Below are positions 24,508 to 35,219 of a DNA stretch of 64,000 nt, piece after piece (positions within the stretch are counted from its first letter, which is position 1; the number at the start of each line of letters is the position of its first letter). The DNA is from Xanthobacter sp. NM-59. Lineage in GTDB: Bacteria > Pseudomonadota > Alphaproteobacteria > Rhizobiales > Xanthobacteraceae. Under the pieces are notes generated by a model. The model worked only from the letters and a program-made list of their open reading frames with translations. It made no database searches and was not told the DNA's origin. The stretch lies in the NCBI RefSeq assembly GCF_021401125.1, contig NZ_JACBFQ010000010.1, positions 1 to 64,000 on the forward strand. The letters run 5' to 3'. Both the position numbers and the translations under genes were made by a program.

Positions 24508-25713
24508 ATGACCGAGCCCCTTTTCGCCCGCGACGAGCAGGATGTGGTGGAGGCGGTGGCCGCCGCCTGCGCGAGCGCCAGCCCCCTTGAGATCACCGGC
24601 ACCTCGTCCCTGCGCGCCCTGGGCCGCCCCTGCGCTGGCCGCGTGCTGGATGTTTCCGCCCTCTGCGGCGTCACGCTCTATGAGCCGGAAGAGCTGGTGC
24701 TCTCGGCCCGGTGCGGCACGCCGCGGCGGGATATTGACGACATGCTGGCAGAGAGTGGCCAGATGCTGGCCTTCGAGCCCCTGGATCTCGGCCCCGTTCT
24801 GGGCACTGCGCCGCGCGCCGGCACGGTGGGCGGGCTGTTCGCGGTGAACCTGTCCGGCCCCCGGCGCCTCAGCGCGGGCTCGGCGCGCGACCACGCTTTG
24901 GGCCTGCGCGCGGTGTCGGGGCGAGGCGAGTTGTTCAAGGCCGGCGGGCGGGTGGTGAAGAACGTCACCGGCTATGACCTGCCGCGCCTGTTCGCGGGCG
25001 CGTTCGGCACCCTGGGCGTCGCCACCGAGATCACCTTCAAGGTGCTGCCCCGGCCGGAAACGGAACAGACCCTGCTGCTCCACGCCCTTGCGCCCGCCCG
25101 CGCCGCCGAGGCGCTGAGCGCGGCCATGGGCTCTTCCTGCGAGGTCTCCGGCGCCGCTTTGATGCCGGCGGCGGTGGCGGCCCGGCTGCCCGGTCTTTCC
25201 GCCCGCGAGACGGTGGCCCTGCGGTTGGAAGGCGTCGCCCCCTCCGTGGCGGCGCGCCGCGAGATGCTGCGGCAGGCGCTCTCCCCCTTCGGCCCCACGG
25301 ACGTGCTGGAGGCCGACGTCTCCGCCCCCCTGTGGCGCGCGCTGCGCGATGTCGAGCCCTTCGCCGGACCAAGCGCGTGCGCCCTGTGGCGCATCTCCAC
25401 CGCCCCCATGGCGGGGCCCATTCTCGCCGCGCGGCTGTGCGCGGAGCTGGACGGGGAGGCGTTCTGCGACTGGGCCGGCGGGCTCATCTGGCTTTCCCTG
25501 CCGAGCGAGGCCGCGTGGGCGGAGCGCGTGCGCGCCGTGCTGGCGCCTGAGGGCGGGCACGCGACGCTGATCCGCGCCACCGCCGCCGAACGGTCAAAAA
25601 CCGCGGTATTCCAACCCCTCGACGGCGCCCTCGCCGCGCTAACCCACCGGGTGAAGGACAGCTTCGACCCCGCCGGCGTGCTCAATCGCGGCCGCATGCA
25701 TGAGGGATGGTGA
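24508..25713 (+). CDS. glcE: glycolate oxidase subunit GlcE
   Basis: Second FAD-binding subunit of glycolate dehydrogenase. The 401-residue protein has a short FAD-binding domain with APRAGTVGGLFAVNLSGPRR, RVVKNVTGYDLPRLFAGAFG and LGVATEITFKVLPRP, which match GlcE, and ends with VKDSFDPAGVLNRGRMHEGW, the usual C-terminal FAD-oxidase signature. It starts 14 bp after glcD. The start ATG at 24508 begins the conserved MTEPLFARDEQDVVEAV. Confidence 0.94.
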   Translation: MTEPLFARDEQDVVEAVAAACASASPLEITGTSSLRALGRPCAGRVLDVSALCGVTLYEPEELVLSARCGTPRRDIDDMLAESGQMLAFEPLDLGPVLGTAPRAGTVGGLFAVNLSGPRRLSAGSARDHALGLRAVSGRGELFKAGGRVVKNVTGYDLPRLFAGAFGTLGVATEITFKVLPRPETEQTLLLHALAPARAAEALSAAMGSSCEVSGAALMPAAVAARLPGLSARETVALRLEGVAPSVAARREMLRQALSPFGPTDVLEADVSAPLWRALRDVEPFAGPSACALWRISTAPMAGPILAARLCAELDGEAFCDWAGGLIWLSLPSEAAWAERVRAVLAPEGGHATLIRATAAERSKTAVFQPLDGALAALTHRVKDSFDPAGVLNRGRMHEGW

Positions 25714-25884
25714 CATGAACCTTCAGCCCACCATCCCCCGCGCGGCCCTTTCCGCCCAATGGCCCCGTGCCCCATACGGCCATGGCGCCTCCGCCGCGCG
25801 GTCAGTCCGCCGCTCTATCCCCGGTCGCGGGCTCCGCCGCCCCTCCACCGCTCTCCTTTGCCCCGTCGCGCCAGGACGCCGCTG

Positions 25885-27180
25885 ATGCAGACCCATTTTT
25901 CCCTGGCGCAGCTCGCAGATCCGGCCATTGCGGAGGCAGATTCCATTTTGCGGGCATGCGTGCATTGCGGCTTCTGCACCGCCACCTGCCCCACTTATGT
26001 GCTGCTGGGCGACGAGCGCGACAGCCCGCGCGGGCGCATCTATCTCATCAAGGACATGCTGGAGGCGGGGCGGCCGGCCACCGAGGACGAGGTGGGGCCC
26101 ATCGACCGTTGCCTGTCATGCCTGTCATGCACAAGCACCTGCCCCTCGGGCGTCGATTACATGCACCTCGTGGATCAGGCCCGGAGCTATATCGCAGCCA
26201 CCTATGAGCGCCCGGCGGCAGATCGGCTCATTCGCGCGCTCATCGCCCGCATCCTTCCCTATCCCCAGCGCTTCCGCCTGGCGCTGAAGGCGGCGGCCCT
26301 GGGCCGGCCCTTCGCCGGGCTGCTGGATCGCGGCGCCCTCAAGCCGCTGGCGGCCATGCTGCGCCTCGCCCCGCGCTCCACCGCGCGGACGGCGGTGAAG
26401 GATGGCATCCATCCCGCGCAGGGGCCGCGGCGGGCGCGGGTGGCGCTGCTGAAGGGCTGCGCCCAGGACGTGCTTCAGCCCTCCATCGACGCGGCCGCCA
26501 TCCGCCTGCTGAACCGGCTGGGGGTGGAGGTGGTGCGCCTGGCCGACCAGGGCTGCTGCGGCGCGCTGGTGCATCACATGGGCCGCACCGATGAGGCCCA
26601 CGGCTTCGCCCGGGCCAATGTGGAAGCCTTCAGCCAAGAAATGGAGCAAGGCGGGCTCGACGCCATTCTGGTCACCGCCTCCGGCTGCGGCACCACGTTG
26701 AAGGATTACGGCCACATGCTGCACCGGGACCCCGCCCATGCGGAGCAGGCGGAGCGCGTCGCCGCCAAGGTGCGCGATATCAGCGAGTTTCTCGCCACCC
26801 TCGAACTGCCGCCGCAGCCGCCGCGGGGCCTGAAGGTCGCCTACCATTCCGCCTGCTCGCTCCAGCACGGGCAGAAGGTGAAGGCGCCGCCCGTGGAGCT
26901 GCTGCGCCGGGCGGGCTTCGAGGTGGTGGAGCCCATCGACCCCCATCTGTGCTGCGGCTCCGCCGGCACCTACAACATGCTGCAGAGCGACTTGGCCGAG
27001 GCCCTCAAGGCCCGCAAAGTGGCAACCCTGGAAGCCCGCGCGCCGGACCTGATCGCCGCCGGGAACATCGGCTGCCTCACCCAGATCGCCAGCGGCACCG
27101 AGCTGCCCGTGGTGCACACGGTGGAGCTGGTGGACTGGGCCCTGGGCGGCCCGCGCCCCGTCGCTCTCGGCCCGGGCTGA
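25885..27180 (+). CDS. glcF: glycolate oxidase iron-sulfur subunit GlcF
   Basis: Electron-transfer subunit passing electrons from GlcDE to the quinone pool. The 431 residues contain two [4Fe-4S] motifs, CVHCGFCTATCPTY and CLSCLSCTSTCPSGVDY, and two CCG domains (DQGCCGALVHHMGR and LCCGSAGTYNMLQ). The ATG at 25885, preceded by CAGGA, starts the conserved MQTHFSLAQLADP. The frame is open upstream but that part is Arg/Pro-rich and unlike the family. A 171-bp spacer separates it from glcE, longer than the other gaps in the operon. Confidence 0.95.
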   Translation: MQTHFSLAQLADPAIAEADSILRACVHCGFCTATCPTYVLLGDERDSPRGRIYLIKDMLEAGRPATEDEVGPIDRCLSCLSCTSTCPSGVDYMHLVDQARSYIAATYERPAADRLIRALIARILPYPQRFRLALKAAALGRPFAGLLDRGALKPLAAMLRLAPRSTARTAVKDGIHPAQGPRRARVALLKGCAQDVLQPSIDAAAIRLLNRLGVEVVRLADQGCCGALVHHMGRTDEAHGFARANVEAFSQEMEQGGLDAILVTASGCGTTLKDYGHMLHRDPAHAEQAERVAAKVRDISEFLATLELPPQPPRGLKVAYHSACSLQHGQKVKAPPVELLRRAGFEVVEPIDPHLCCGSAGTYNMLQSDLAEALKARKVATLEARAPDLIAAGNIGCLTQIASGTELPVVHTVELVDWALGGPRPVALGPG

Positions 27181-27189
27181 AAGCCGGCA

Positions 27190-27226
27190 GGCAACAGTTC
27201 GGCATCAATTCCCCGCAATTGTTGCC
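27190..27226. promoter_or_regulatory. inverted repeat after glcF
   Basis: GGCAACAGTT (27190-27199) and AATTGTTGCC (27217-27226) match as an inverted repeat at nine of ten positions, with a 17-base spacer. It begins nine bases past the glcF stop. It may be a terminator stem for the glc operon or an operator for thiE; no T-run follows. Confidence 0.45.
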
Positions 27227-27335
27227 ATTACAGCGAAAGTGCATTTCCACCCCCGGGGTTGGACAGGGCCGCCAGGGGGCGTTACCACAAAAGGAACGCG
27301 GGCGGTTTCCGTCCCCAGCAACCGGGCTCATCGTG

Positions 27336-27971
27336 ATGGCCAGCGCCTTCGATCTTTCGCTCTATCTCGTCACCGACCCGCGCCTCACCGCGGCGCGCGG
27401 GCTTGAGGCGACGGTGGCGGCGGCGGTGAAAGGCGGCGTCACCCTGGTGCAGCTGCGCGATCCCGACGCCCATGGCCGGGCCCTGGTGGAACAGGCGCGC
27501 GCCCTGAAGGCGCTACTCGCGCCTTTGGGTCTGCCGCTCATCATCAATGACCGGGTGGACGTGGCTGTGGCGGCGGACGCGGACGGCGTGCATCTGGGCC
27601 AGGACGACATGTCTCCCGCCGATGCGCGCGGCCTTCTGGGGCCGGACCGCATTCTCGGCCTCTCCGTGGGCAATCCGGCGGAATATGCCGGTTCCGACCT
27701 TTCAGGCGTGGACTATCTCGGCGTCGGCCCGGTGAAGGCCACCGGCACCAAGGCGGATGCGGGCGCGGCCATCGGCCCGGCGGGCATCGCCGCCATACGG
27801 GCGCTGACGGGCCTGCCTCTGGTGGGCATTGGCGGCGTCGACGCCGCCATCGCGCCGGAGGTGATCCGCGCCGGGGCCGACGGGATCGCGGTGGTGTCCG
27901 CCATCTGCGCGGCCGCCGACCCCGAGGCCGCCGCCAAAGCCTTGCGCGCCGCCGTATCGGCCGCGCGCTGA
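27336..27971 (+). CDS. thiE: thiamine phosphate synthase ThiE
   Basis: Joins HMP-pyrophosphate and THZ-phosphate to give thiamine phosphate. The 211-residue TIM barrel shows [85 protein letters not shown] and [10 protein letters not shown], all classical. The ATG at 27336 follows a GTG by one codon; either could be used. No other thiamine gene and no TPP riboswitch is visible nearby, so it is a detached thi gene between glcF and aceB. Confidence 0.94.
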   Translation: MASAFDLSLYLVTDPRLTAARGLEATVAAAVKGGVTLVQLRDPDAHGRALVEQARALKALLAPLGLPLIINDRVDVAVAADADGVHLGQDDMSPADARGLLGPDRILGLSVGNPAEYAGSDLSGVDYLGVGPVKATGTKADAGAAIGPAGIAAIRALTGLPLVGIGGVDAAIAPEVIRAGADGIAVVSAICAAADPEAAAKALRAAVSAAR

Positions 27972-28041
27972 CCCTCACGCGGCGTCGCCGCGAACCGACA
28001 CTTTCCACCGAACTTCAAGTGGCTGAAGGAGGCCGCACGCC

Positions 28042-29658
<1,617 letters not shown>

Positions 29659-29663
29659 CCACC

Positions 29664-29694
29664 CTGGCGCCCCTCCTTCCGGGCGGGGCGCCAG
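29664..29694 (+). terminator. terminator hairpin of aceB
   Basis: Arms CTGGCGCCCC (29664-29673) and GGGGCGCCAG (29685-29694) form a perfect ten-base stem six bases after the aceB stop. No T-run follows, common in GC-rich genomes. Confidence 0.65.
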
Positions 29695-29704
29695 CGGAAG
29701 GCCG

Positions 29705-29723
29705 GTGATGTTTTAAACATCAC
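29705..29723. promoter_or_regulatory. perfect palindrome upstream of the HTH gene (candidate operator)
   Basis: GTGATGTTT, one central T and AAACATCAC form a 9+1+9 palindrome in an A/T-rich island that contrasts with the GC-rich surroundings. It lies about 80 bp upstream of the small HTH gene that heads the hyf-like operon, so it could be the binding site of that regulator or of another. Confidence 0.55.
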
Positions 29724-29759
29724 TAATTGGTGTTGAAATCTGAGTTCGCGAGGCGTAGC

Positions 29760-29781
29760 GTTGAATATAGATAGATTCAAC
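29760..29781. promoter_or_regulatory. second inverted repeat upstream of the HTH gene (candidate operator)
   Basis: GTTGAAT (29760-29766) and ATTCAAC (29775-29781) are perfect inverted arms with an eight-base spacer. It sits 20 bp before the GTG start of the HTH gene, where a bound protein could block transcription or translation. Its sequence differs from the upstream palindrome. Confidence 0.5.
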
Positions 29782-29801
29782 AACACTCGCCTCGGCCCTC
29801 C

Positions 29802-30083
29802 GTGATCACTGCCGCACAGCTCCGTGCCGCCCGCGCTCTGCTTGGCCTCGACCAGAAGGGGCTGGCCGCCCTGTCCACCCTCTCGGTGCCCACCATCCAG
29901 CGGATGGAGGCCAGCGAGGGGGTCATTCGCGGCAATGTGGACTCGCTCATGAAGCTGGTGGCGGCCCTGGATAGCGCCGGCATCGAGCTCATCGGAGACA
30001 ATATGGCGAGCGAAGCGGGCGGGCGCGGCGTGCGGCTGAAGGAGCCCACCCCGCGCACACCCCTGGCAGGGACGGAGGGCTGA
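29802..30083 (+). CDS. small XRE-family HTH protein heading the hyf-like operon
   Basis: The 93-residue product is a helix-turn-helix of the Cro/C1 type: ITAAQLRAARALLGLDQKGL then AALSTLSVPTIQRMEASEGV covers the five helices, followed by VDSLMKLVAALDSAGIELIG. The last third is a short polar tail without a second domain. It starts with GTG, and its stop is three bases before the start of the hyfB-like gene, so the two are almost surely co-transcribed. Such a small XRE protein is likely a repressor or activator of its own operon; two inverted repeats lie just upstream. No ligand domain is present. Confidence 0.85.
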   Translation: MITAAQLRAARALLGLDQKGLAALSTLSVPTIQRMEASEGVIRGNVDSLMKLVAALDSAGIELIGDNMASEAGGRGVRLKEPTPRTPLAGTEG

Positions 30084-30086
30084 GAC

Positions 30087-32141
30087 GTGGCCGACGGCGC
30101 AACTGCCGCCGCGGCGGCGCTGGGCTCCACGCCCACCGGGCCCCTGAGCGGCCTTCTCTTCCTGATTGTCGCCTTCGCGGCGATCGCGCTGGCGGCCCCG
30201 CGCCTCGCCCGGCGGCCCGGCGGCAGCGCTCTCGTCTATGGCGCAAGCTTCATCGCCGCGACGCTGGGCCTGCTGAGCGCCCTCGCCGGCCTTGTCTGTG
30301 CACCCGAAACGCTGGTGCTGCCCTTGGGGCTGCCCTGGATCGGCGCCCATTTCCGGCTCGATGCGCTCTCCGCCTTATTCGCCCTGGTGGTGAATCTCGG
30401 CGGCGCAGCGGCGAGCCTCTATGCCATCGGCTATGGCCGGCACGAGCATGCGCCGGAACGGGTGCTGCCCTTCTTCCCCGCCTTTCTCGGCGCCATGAAC
30501 CTGGTGCTGGTCGCGGCTGATGCCTACAGCTTCCTGTTCGGCTGGGAGCTGATGTCGCTGGCCTCCTGGGCGCTGGTGATCGCCCATGACAAGTCCGCGG
30601 AAAACCTCAAGGCCGGCTTCGTCTATATCGTCATGGCCACCTTCGGCACGCTGATGCTGATGCTGGCCTTCGCTCTGCTCGCGGGCCCCTCCGGCGCCTA
30701 TGCCTTCGCGGACATGGAGCGCGCGCCCCATGGCGCCCTGGTGACCGCCTTGGTGCTGGGGCTGGCGCTGGTGGGCGCGGGCTCCAAGGCGGGCCTGGTG
30801 CCGCTGCATGTGTGGCTGCCGCTGGCCCATCCGGCGGCGCCCAGCCACGTGTCCGCCCTCATGAGCGGGGTGATGACGAAGGTGGCCATTTACGGCTTCA
30901 TCCGCATCGTGTTCGAGCTAGCTGGTCCGCCCGATTGGTGGTGGGGCATTCCGGTGCTGGCGGCGGGCGGCATCACCGCCACCCTGGGCGTGCTCCAGGC
31001 CATGCTGCAGGCGGACATGAAGCGCGTGCTGGCCTTCTCCACCATCGAGAATATCGGCATCATCTTCGTCGGGCTGGGGCTCGCCCTGGCCTTCAAGGGC
31101 AATGGGCTGGAGGCGGCCGGCGCGCTCGCGCTCACCGCCGGCCTGTTCCACGTGCTCAACCACGCGCTGTTCAAGAACCTCCTGTTCTTCGGCGCCGGCG
31201 CGGTGCTGAACGCCACCGGCGAGCGAAGCCTCGAACAGCTCGGCGGGCTCATCCATCGCATGCCCACCACGGCGGCGGTGATGCTGGTGGGCGCCGCCGC
31301 CATCTCGGCCCTGCCGCCGCTCAATGGCTTCGCCTCCGAATGGCTCACCTTCCAGGCCATCCTTCTGAGCCCGGAGCTGGCGCCCTGGGGCCTCAAGCTG
31401 CTGGTGCCGGCGGTGGGCGCGCTGCTGGCCCTCGCCGCGGCATTGGCGGCGGCCTGCTTCGTCCGGCTCTACGGCATCGCTTTCCTGGGCCGCCCGCGCA
31501 CCGGGGCCGCCGCCGAGGCGCGGGAGGTGGACCGCTGGTCGCGCGGGACCATGATCGGCCTCGCCACGCTCTGCGTGCTGGCAGGCATCCTGCCCGGGCC
31601 GGTGATCGACGCGCTGCAGCAGGTGGTGTCACCGCTGATGGGCGCGCGCATGCCGGTGCAGGGCGACGTGGCGTGGCTCTCCATCATCCCGGTGGGCGAG
31701 AGCCGCTCCAGCTATAACGGCCTCCTGGTGTTCGTCTTCATCCTCATCTCGGCGGGGCTGGCGGCGGTCCTGATCCACCGCTTCGCTTCCCGCGCCCTGC
31801 GGCGGGCGCCGGCCTGGGATTGCGGCTTCCCGCTCAACGATCCCCGCACCCAATACTCGGCCTCGAGCTTCGCCCAGCCCATCCGGAGGGTGTTTGCCAG
31901 CGGCCTGTTCCGCGCCCGCGAGGACGTGACCATGCCGCCGCCGGGCGACCTTTCCCCCGCCCGCATCCGCCTGAGTGGGGACGACCCGGCCTGGCGGCTC
32001 ATCTACGCGCCGCTCACGACGATGGTGGACGCGCTGTCCGCGCGCGCCAATGTGCTGCCGCACCTCACCATCCGCCAATATCTGGGCATCGTCTTCTCGG
32101 CGCTCATCCTCCTGCTGCTGGTGCTGGCGATATGGCCCTGA
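30087..32141 (+). CDS. hyfB: hydrogenase-4 subunit B-like antiporter subunit (HyfB/NuoL-type)
   Basis: Large polytopic membrane protein (684 residues, about 14-16 helices) of the complex I/Mrp antiporter family, thought to translocate protons or sodium. Key polar residues are visible: the glutamate of LFGWELMSLASW, the lysine of GSKAGLVPLHVWLP, and the second lysine in SGVMTKVAIYGF. The C-terminal part resembles HyfB/HycC, with WDCGFPLNDPRTQYSASSFA. It starts with GTG directly after the XRE gene and overlaps the hyfC-like gene by ten bases. As the large subunit downstream lacks nickel ligands, the name hyfB describes ancestry and not hydrogenase function. Confidence 0.9.
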   Translation: MADGATAAAAALGSTPTGPLSGLLFLIVAFAAIALAAPRLARRPGGSALVYGASFIAATLGLLSALAGLVCAPETLVLPLGLPWIGAHFRLDALSALFALVVNLGGAAASLYAIGYGRHEHAPERVLPFFPAFLGAMNLVLVAADAYSFLFGWELMSLASWALVIAHDKSAENLKAGFVYIVMATFGTLMLMLAFALLAGPSGAYAFADMERAPHGALVTALVLGLALVGAGSKAGLVPLHVWLPLAHPAAPSHVSALMSGVMTKVAIYGFIRIVFELAGPPDWWWGIPVLAAGGITATLGVLQAMLQADMKRVLAFSTIENIGIIFVGLGLALAFKGNGLEAAGALALTAGLFHVLNHALFKNLLFFGAGAVLNATGERSLEQLGGLIHRMPTTAAVMLVGAAAISALPPLNGFASEWLTFQAILLSPELAPWGLKLLVPAVGALLALAAALAAACFVRLYGIAFLGRPRTGAAAEAREVDRWSRGTMIGLATLCVLAGILPGPVIDALQQVVSPLMGARMPVQGDVAWLSIIPVGESRSSYNGLLVFVFILISAGLAAVLIHRFASRALRRAPAWDCGFPLNDPRTQYSASSFAQPIRRVFASGLFRAREDVTMPPPGDLSPARIRLSGDDPAWRLIYAPLTTMVDALSARANVLPHLTIRQYLGIVFSALILLLLVLAIWP

Positions 32142-33085
32142 TTGGCGATCTCCTCATTCAGGGCACGCAGATGACGGTGGTGCTCGCCGTGGCTCCGCTG
32201 GTGACGGGCGTGGTGCGCAAGCTGAAGGCGCGGCTCTACCGCAAACGCGGCGCGAGCGTGCTCCAGCCCTATCGCGATCTCGCCCGCCTGTTCCGCAAGG
32301 AAGCGGTGGTGGCGGAAGGCGCCTCCTGGCTGTTCCGCGCCGCGCCCTACCTCATCTTCGCGGCCACCTGGGTGGCGGCGGCGCTGGTGCCCACCTTCGC
32401 CACCGGGCTGCTGTTCTCCTGGTCGGCGGACCTCATCGCCATCACCGCCCTTCTGGGCAGCGCCCGCTTCTTCCTGGCGCTGGCGGGCATGGATGTGGGC
32501 ACGCCCTTCGGCGGCCTCGGCTCCAGCCGCGAGATGATGATCTCATCCCTCGCCGAGCCGGCCATGATCATGCTGGTTTTCTCCCTGGCCCTGGTGGCGG
32601 GCTCCACCCAGCTGTCCACGGTGGCGGGGGTGATGCTGCAGGGCGTCGGCCTGCGCGTGTCGCTGGCCCTGGCGCTGATCGGCCTCATGATCGTGGCGGT
32701 GGCGGAGAATGCCCGCATCCCGGTGGACAATCCCTCCACCCACCTTGAGCTCACCATGGTGCACGAGGCCATGGTGCTGGAATATTCCGGTCGCCACCTC
32801 GCCCTCATCGAGCTGTCGGCGCAGCTGAAGCTTACGCTCTACATCTCGCTCATCGCCTGTGTGTTCGTGCCCTGGGGGCTGGCGCCCGCGGGGGCGGGGC
32901 TGACCCATATGCCGCTCGGCCTGCTCGCATATTTCGGCAAGCTGGCGGTGGGGGCCACGCTGCTCGCGCTGTTCGAGGTGTCGCTGGCGAAGATGCGGGT
33001 GTTCCGGGTGCCGGACTTCCTCGGCGCGGCGCTCATGCTGGGGCTGCTCGGCACCCTGCTCTTGTTTGTGTCTCGGGGGCTCTGA
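32132..33085 (+). CDS. hyfC: hydrogenase-4 subunit C-like protein (HyfC/HycD/NuoH-type)
   Basis: Membrane subunit of 317 residues with about eight helices, homologous to NuoH, linking the hydrophilic redox arm to the ion-pumping subunits. Family markers are LQPYRDLARLFRKEAVVAEG near the N-terminus and the conserved loop ENARIPVDNPSTHLELTMVH then EAMVLEYSGRHLALIEL, typical of the HycD/HyfC branch. The ATG at 32132 lies inside the end of the hyfB-like gene, a coupled start. The charged loop residues needed at the interface with the large subunit appear intact. Confidence 0.9.
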   Translation: MALIGDLLIQGTQMTVVLAVAPLVTGVVRKLKARLYRKRGASVLQPYRDLARLFRKEAVVAEGASWLFRAAPYLIFAATWVAAALVPTFATGLLFSWSADLIAITALLGSARFFLALAGMDVGTPFGGLGSSREMMISSLAEPAMIMLVFSLALVAGSTQLSTVAGVMLQGVGLRVSLALALIGLMIVAVAENARIPVDNPSTHLELTMVHEAMVLEYSGRHLALIELSAQLKLTLYISLIACVFVPWGLAPAGAGLTHMPLGLLAYFGKLAVGATLLALFEVSLAKMRVFRVPDFLGAALMLGLLGTLLLFVSRGL

Positions 33086-33088
33086 TCC

Positions 33089-33766
33089 ATGCCGCAGCCC
33101 ATGTCCCCCCATTTCGTGTTCGACATCGCCCACCTCCTGGCGGGCGCCATGGTGCTCATAAGCCTGATGATGCTGTACCAGGACCGCCTGCCTGCGCTCA
33201 TCAAGGTGTTCGCGCTGCAGGCGGTGGCGCTGGCGGCCTCGGTGGCGTGGCAGGCTTATGCCCATGATGCGCCACACCTTTACGTCACCGCCGGCATCGC
33301 CATCCTGTTCAAAGGGCTGGTCATTCCGGTGGCCCTGCACCGCATGGTCGCGCGGCTCGGCATTCACCGGCAGGTGGAAACGGCGCTTGCCACCGGACCC
33401 ACCATGCTGGCCGGCATCGGCCTCGTCGGCCTCTCTCTGGTGGTGATGCTGCCGGTGACAGCCACCTCCGATCCGCTGGCGCGGGAGGACCTCGCCTTCG
33501 CCCTTTCGGTGGTGCTGCTGGGCTTCCTGATGATGGTGACGCGGCGCAATGCGGTGAGCCAGATCATCGGCTTCATGTCCATGGAAAACGGCCTCATCCT
33601 CGCCGCCGCGGGCGCCAAGGGCATGCCGCTGGTGGTGGAAATCTCGGTGGCGTTCTCGGTGCTCATCGCCTTCATCATCCTCGGCGTGTTCCTGTTCCGC
33701 ATCCGTGAGCGGTTCGACACGGTGGACGTGGACGCCCTCGACCGGTTCCGGGGAGGGCGGGCATGA
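33089..33766 (+). CDS. hyfE: hydrogenase-4 component E-like protein (HyfE)
   Basis: The 225-residue membrane protein has about seven helices. The C-terminal half resembles NuoK/MrpC (NAVSQIIGFMSMENGLILAA, with the conserved glutamate, and EISVAFSVLIAFIILGVFLF), joined to an N-terminal helical part special to HyfE. It starts three bases after the hyfC-like stop and overlaps the hyfF-like gene by four bases (ATGA). HyfE is absent from the Hyc formate hydrogenlyase and marks this operon as Hyf/Ehr-like. Confidence 0.88.
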   Translation: MPQPMSPHFVFDIAHLLAGAMVLISLMMLYQDRLPALIKVFALQAVALAASVAWQAYAHDAPHLYVTAGIAILFKGLVIPVALHRMVARLGIHRQVETALATGPTMLAGIGLVGLSLVVMLPVTATSDPLAREDLAFALSVVLLGFLMMVTRRNAVSQIIGFMSMENGLILAAAGAKGMPLVVEISVAFSVLIAFIILGVFLFRIRERFDTVDVDALDRFRGGRA

Positions 33767-35211
33767 GCCTTCCCAGCATCCTTCTGCTGCTCGCCACCCC
33801 GGCGCTCGCCGCCGCGCTGCTGGCGCTGTGGCCGTCCTGGCGCTCGGGGGCGTGGGTCAACGTCCTCGCCTGCACCCTCGCCTTCGCCGGGGCGCTGGGG
33901 CTGGTGGTGCACCGGCCGGACAGCGGGCCCTATATCCTGGTGGACGACCTCAACATCGTGTTCATCGTCCTGAACACGTTCGTGGCCCTCACAACCGCCG
34001 TGTTCAGCGCCACCTACATCGCCCACGAGGTGGAGACCGGGCGCATGACGCCCGCCAACCTGCGCGTCTACCACGCCATGTACCAGGTGCTGCTGTTCGG
34101 CATGAACATGGCGCTGGTGTCCAACAATCTCGGCGTCATGTGGGTGTCCATCGAGGGCGCGACCCTCTCCACCGTGCTCATGGTGGGGCTCTATCGCACG
34201 CCGGAAGCCATTGAGGCGGCGTGGAAATACTTCATGCTCGGCTCGGTGGGCATCGCCATGGCGCTGTTTGGCACCATCCTCGTCTACATGGCCGCCCAGC
34301 CGGTGGTGGGCGAGGGCCAGGACGGCATGGTGTGGAGCGTATTGGTCACCCGCGTTCAGGCCTTCGATCCGGCCTTGCTCAACCTCGCCTTCGTGTTCCT
34401 GCTGCTCGGCTACGGCACCAAGGTGGGCCTGTTTCCCCTCAATGCCTGGCTGCCGGACGCCCATGCGGAAGGGCCAACCCCCATTTCCGCCGTGCTGTCC
34501 GGCCTGCTGCTGAACGTGGCGCTGTATGCGGTGCTGCGCTTCAAGCTGCTGCTGGCGCTCAATCCCGGCGCGCTGGCGCCGGGGCCCCTGTTGATGGGCA
34601 TGGGGCTCGCCTCGCTGCTGCTGGCGGGCGTGATGCTCTACCGGCGGCGGGACATCAAGCGCCTGTTCGCCTACTCCTCCATCGAGCATATGGGGCTCAT
34701 CGCCTTCGCCTTTGGCATTGGCGGGCCGCTGGCCAATTTCGCCGGGCTGCTGCACATGGTGATGCATTCGCTCACCAAATCCGCCATCTTCTTCGCAGTG
34801 GGCCATGTGGCCCAGGTGAAGGGCACGCAGAAATTGTCGGAGATCCGTGGCCTCACCACCTCCCATCCCGCGCTCGGCTGGGCCCTGGTCATCGGCGTCC
34901 TCGCCATTGCGGGGCTGCCGCCGGGCGGGGTGTTCATGAGCGAGTTCCTGCTGGTCACCTCCACCTTCGCCAAGCCGTTCCCGCTGATGCTGCTGGCCTT
35001 GCCGCTGGTGGCCGGCCTCCTCATCGCCTTCGGGGCCCTGGTGCTGAAGCTCAGCGGCATCGCATTCGGCGAACCGACTCCCGGAACCGCCCCGGTGAAG
35101 GCCTCCTACGGGCCTCTGGTGGTCCACCTTGCCCTGGTGCTGGCCGCCGGCCTCTATCTGCCGGCGCCGCTGGTGGCCTGGTTCCAGCACGTGGCGAAGC
35201 TTCTGGGGTAG
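33763..35211 (+). CDS. hyfF: hydrogenase-4 subunit F-like antiporter subunit (HyfF/NuoN-type)
   Basis: Second antiporter-like subunit in the operon, 482 residues with about 13-14 helices. Conserved charged sites are seen in WVSIEGATLSTVLMVGLY (glutamate), GYGTKVGLFPLNAWLPDAHA (lysine) and RRRDIKRLFAYSSIEHMGLI; the second channel lysine of many NuoL/M/N proteins is a leucine here (SGLLLNVALYAV). With the HyfB-like protein this gives at least two potential ion channels. No HyfD-like third antiporter gene is present. Confidence 0.9.
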   Translation: MSLPSILLLLATPALAAALLALWPSWRSGAWVNVLACTLAFAGALGLVVHRPDSGPYILVDDLNIVFIVLNTFVALTTAVFSATYIAHEVETGRMTPANLRVYHAMYQVLLFGMNMALVSNNLGVMWVSIEGATLSTVLMVGLYRTPEAIEAAWKYFMLGSVGIAMALFGTILVYMAAQPVVGEGQDGMVWSVLVTRVQAFDPALLNLAFVFLLLGYGTKVGLFPLNAWLPDAHAEGPTPISAVLSGLLLNVALYAVLRFKLLLALNPGALAPGPLLMGMGLASLLLAGVMLYRRRDIKRLFAYSSIEHMGLIAFAFGIGGPLANFAGLLHMVMHSLTKSAIFFAVGHVAQVKGTQKLSEIRGLTTSHPALGWALVIGVLAIAGLPPGGVFMSEFLLVTSTFAKPFPLMLLALPLVAGLLIAFGALVLKLSGIAFGEPTPGTAPVKASYGPLVVHLALVLAAGLYLPAPLVAWFQHVAKLLG

Positions 35212-35219
35212 CGCACGGC

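Noticed and set aside
27181-27335. TPP riboswitch in front of thiE
   Set aside because: The gap is short and I could not find the conserved CUGAGA and related thi-box blocks.
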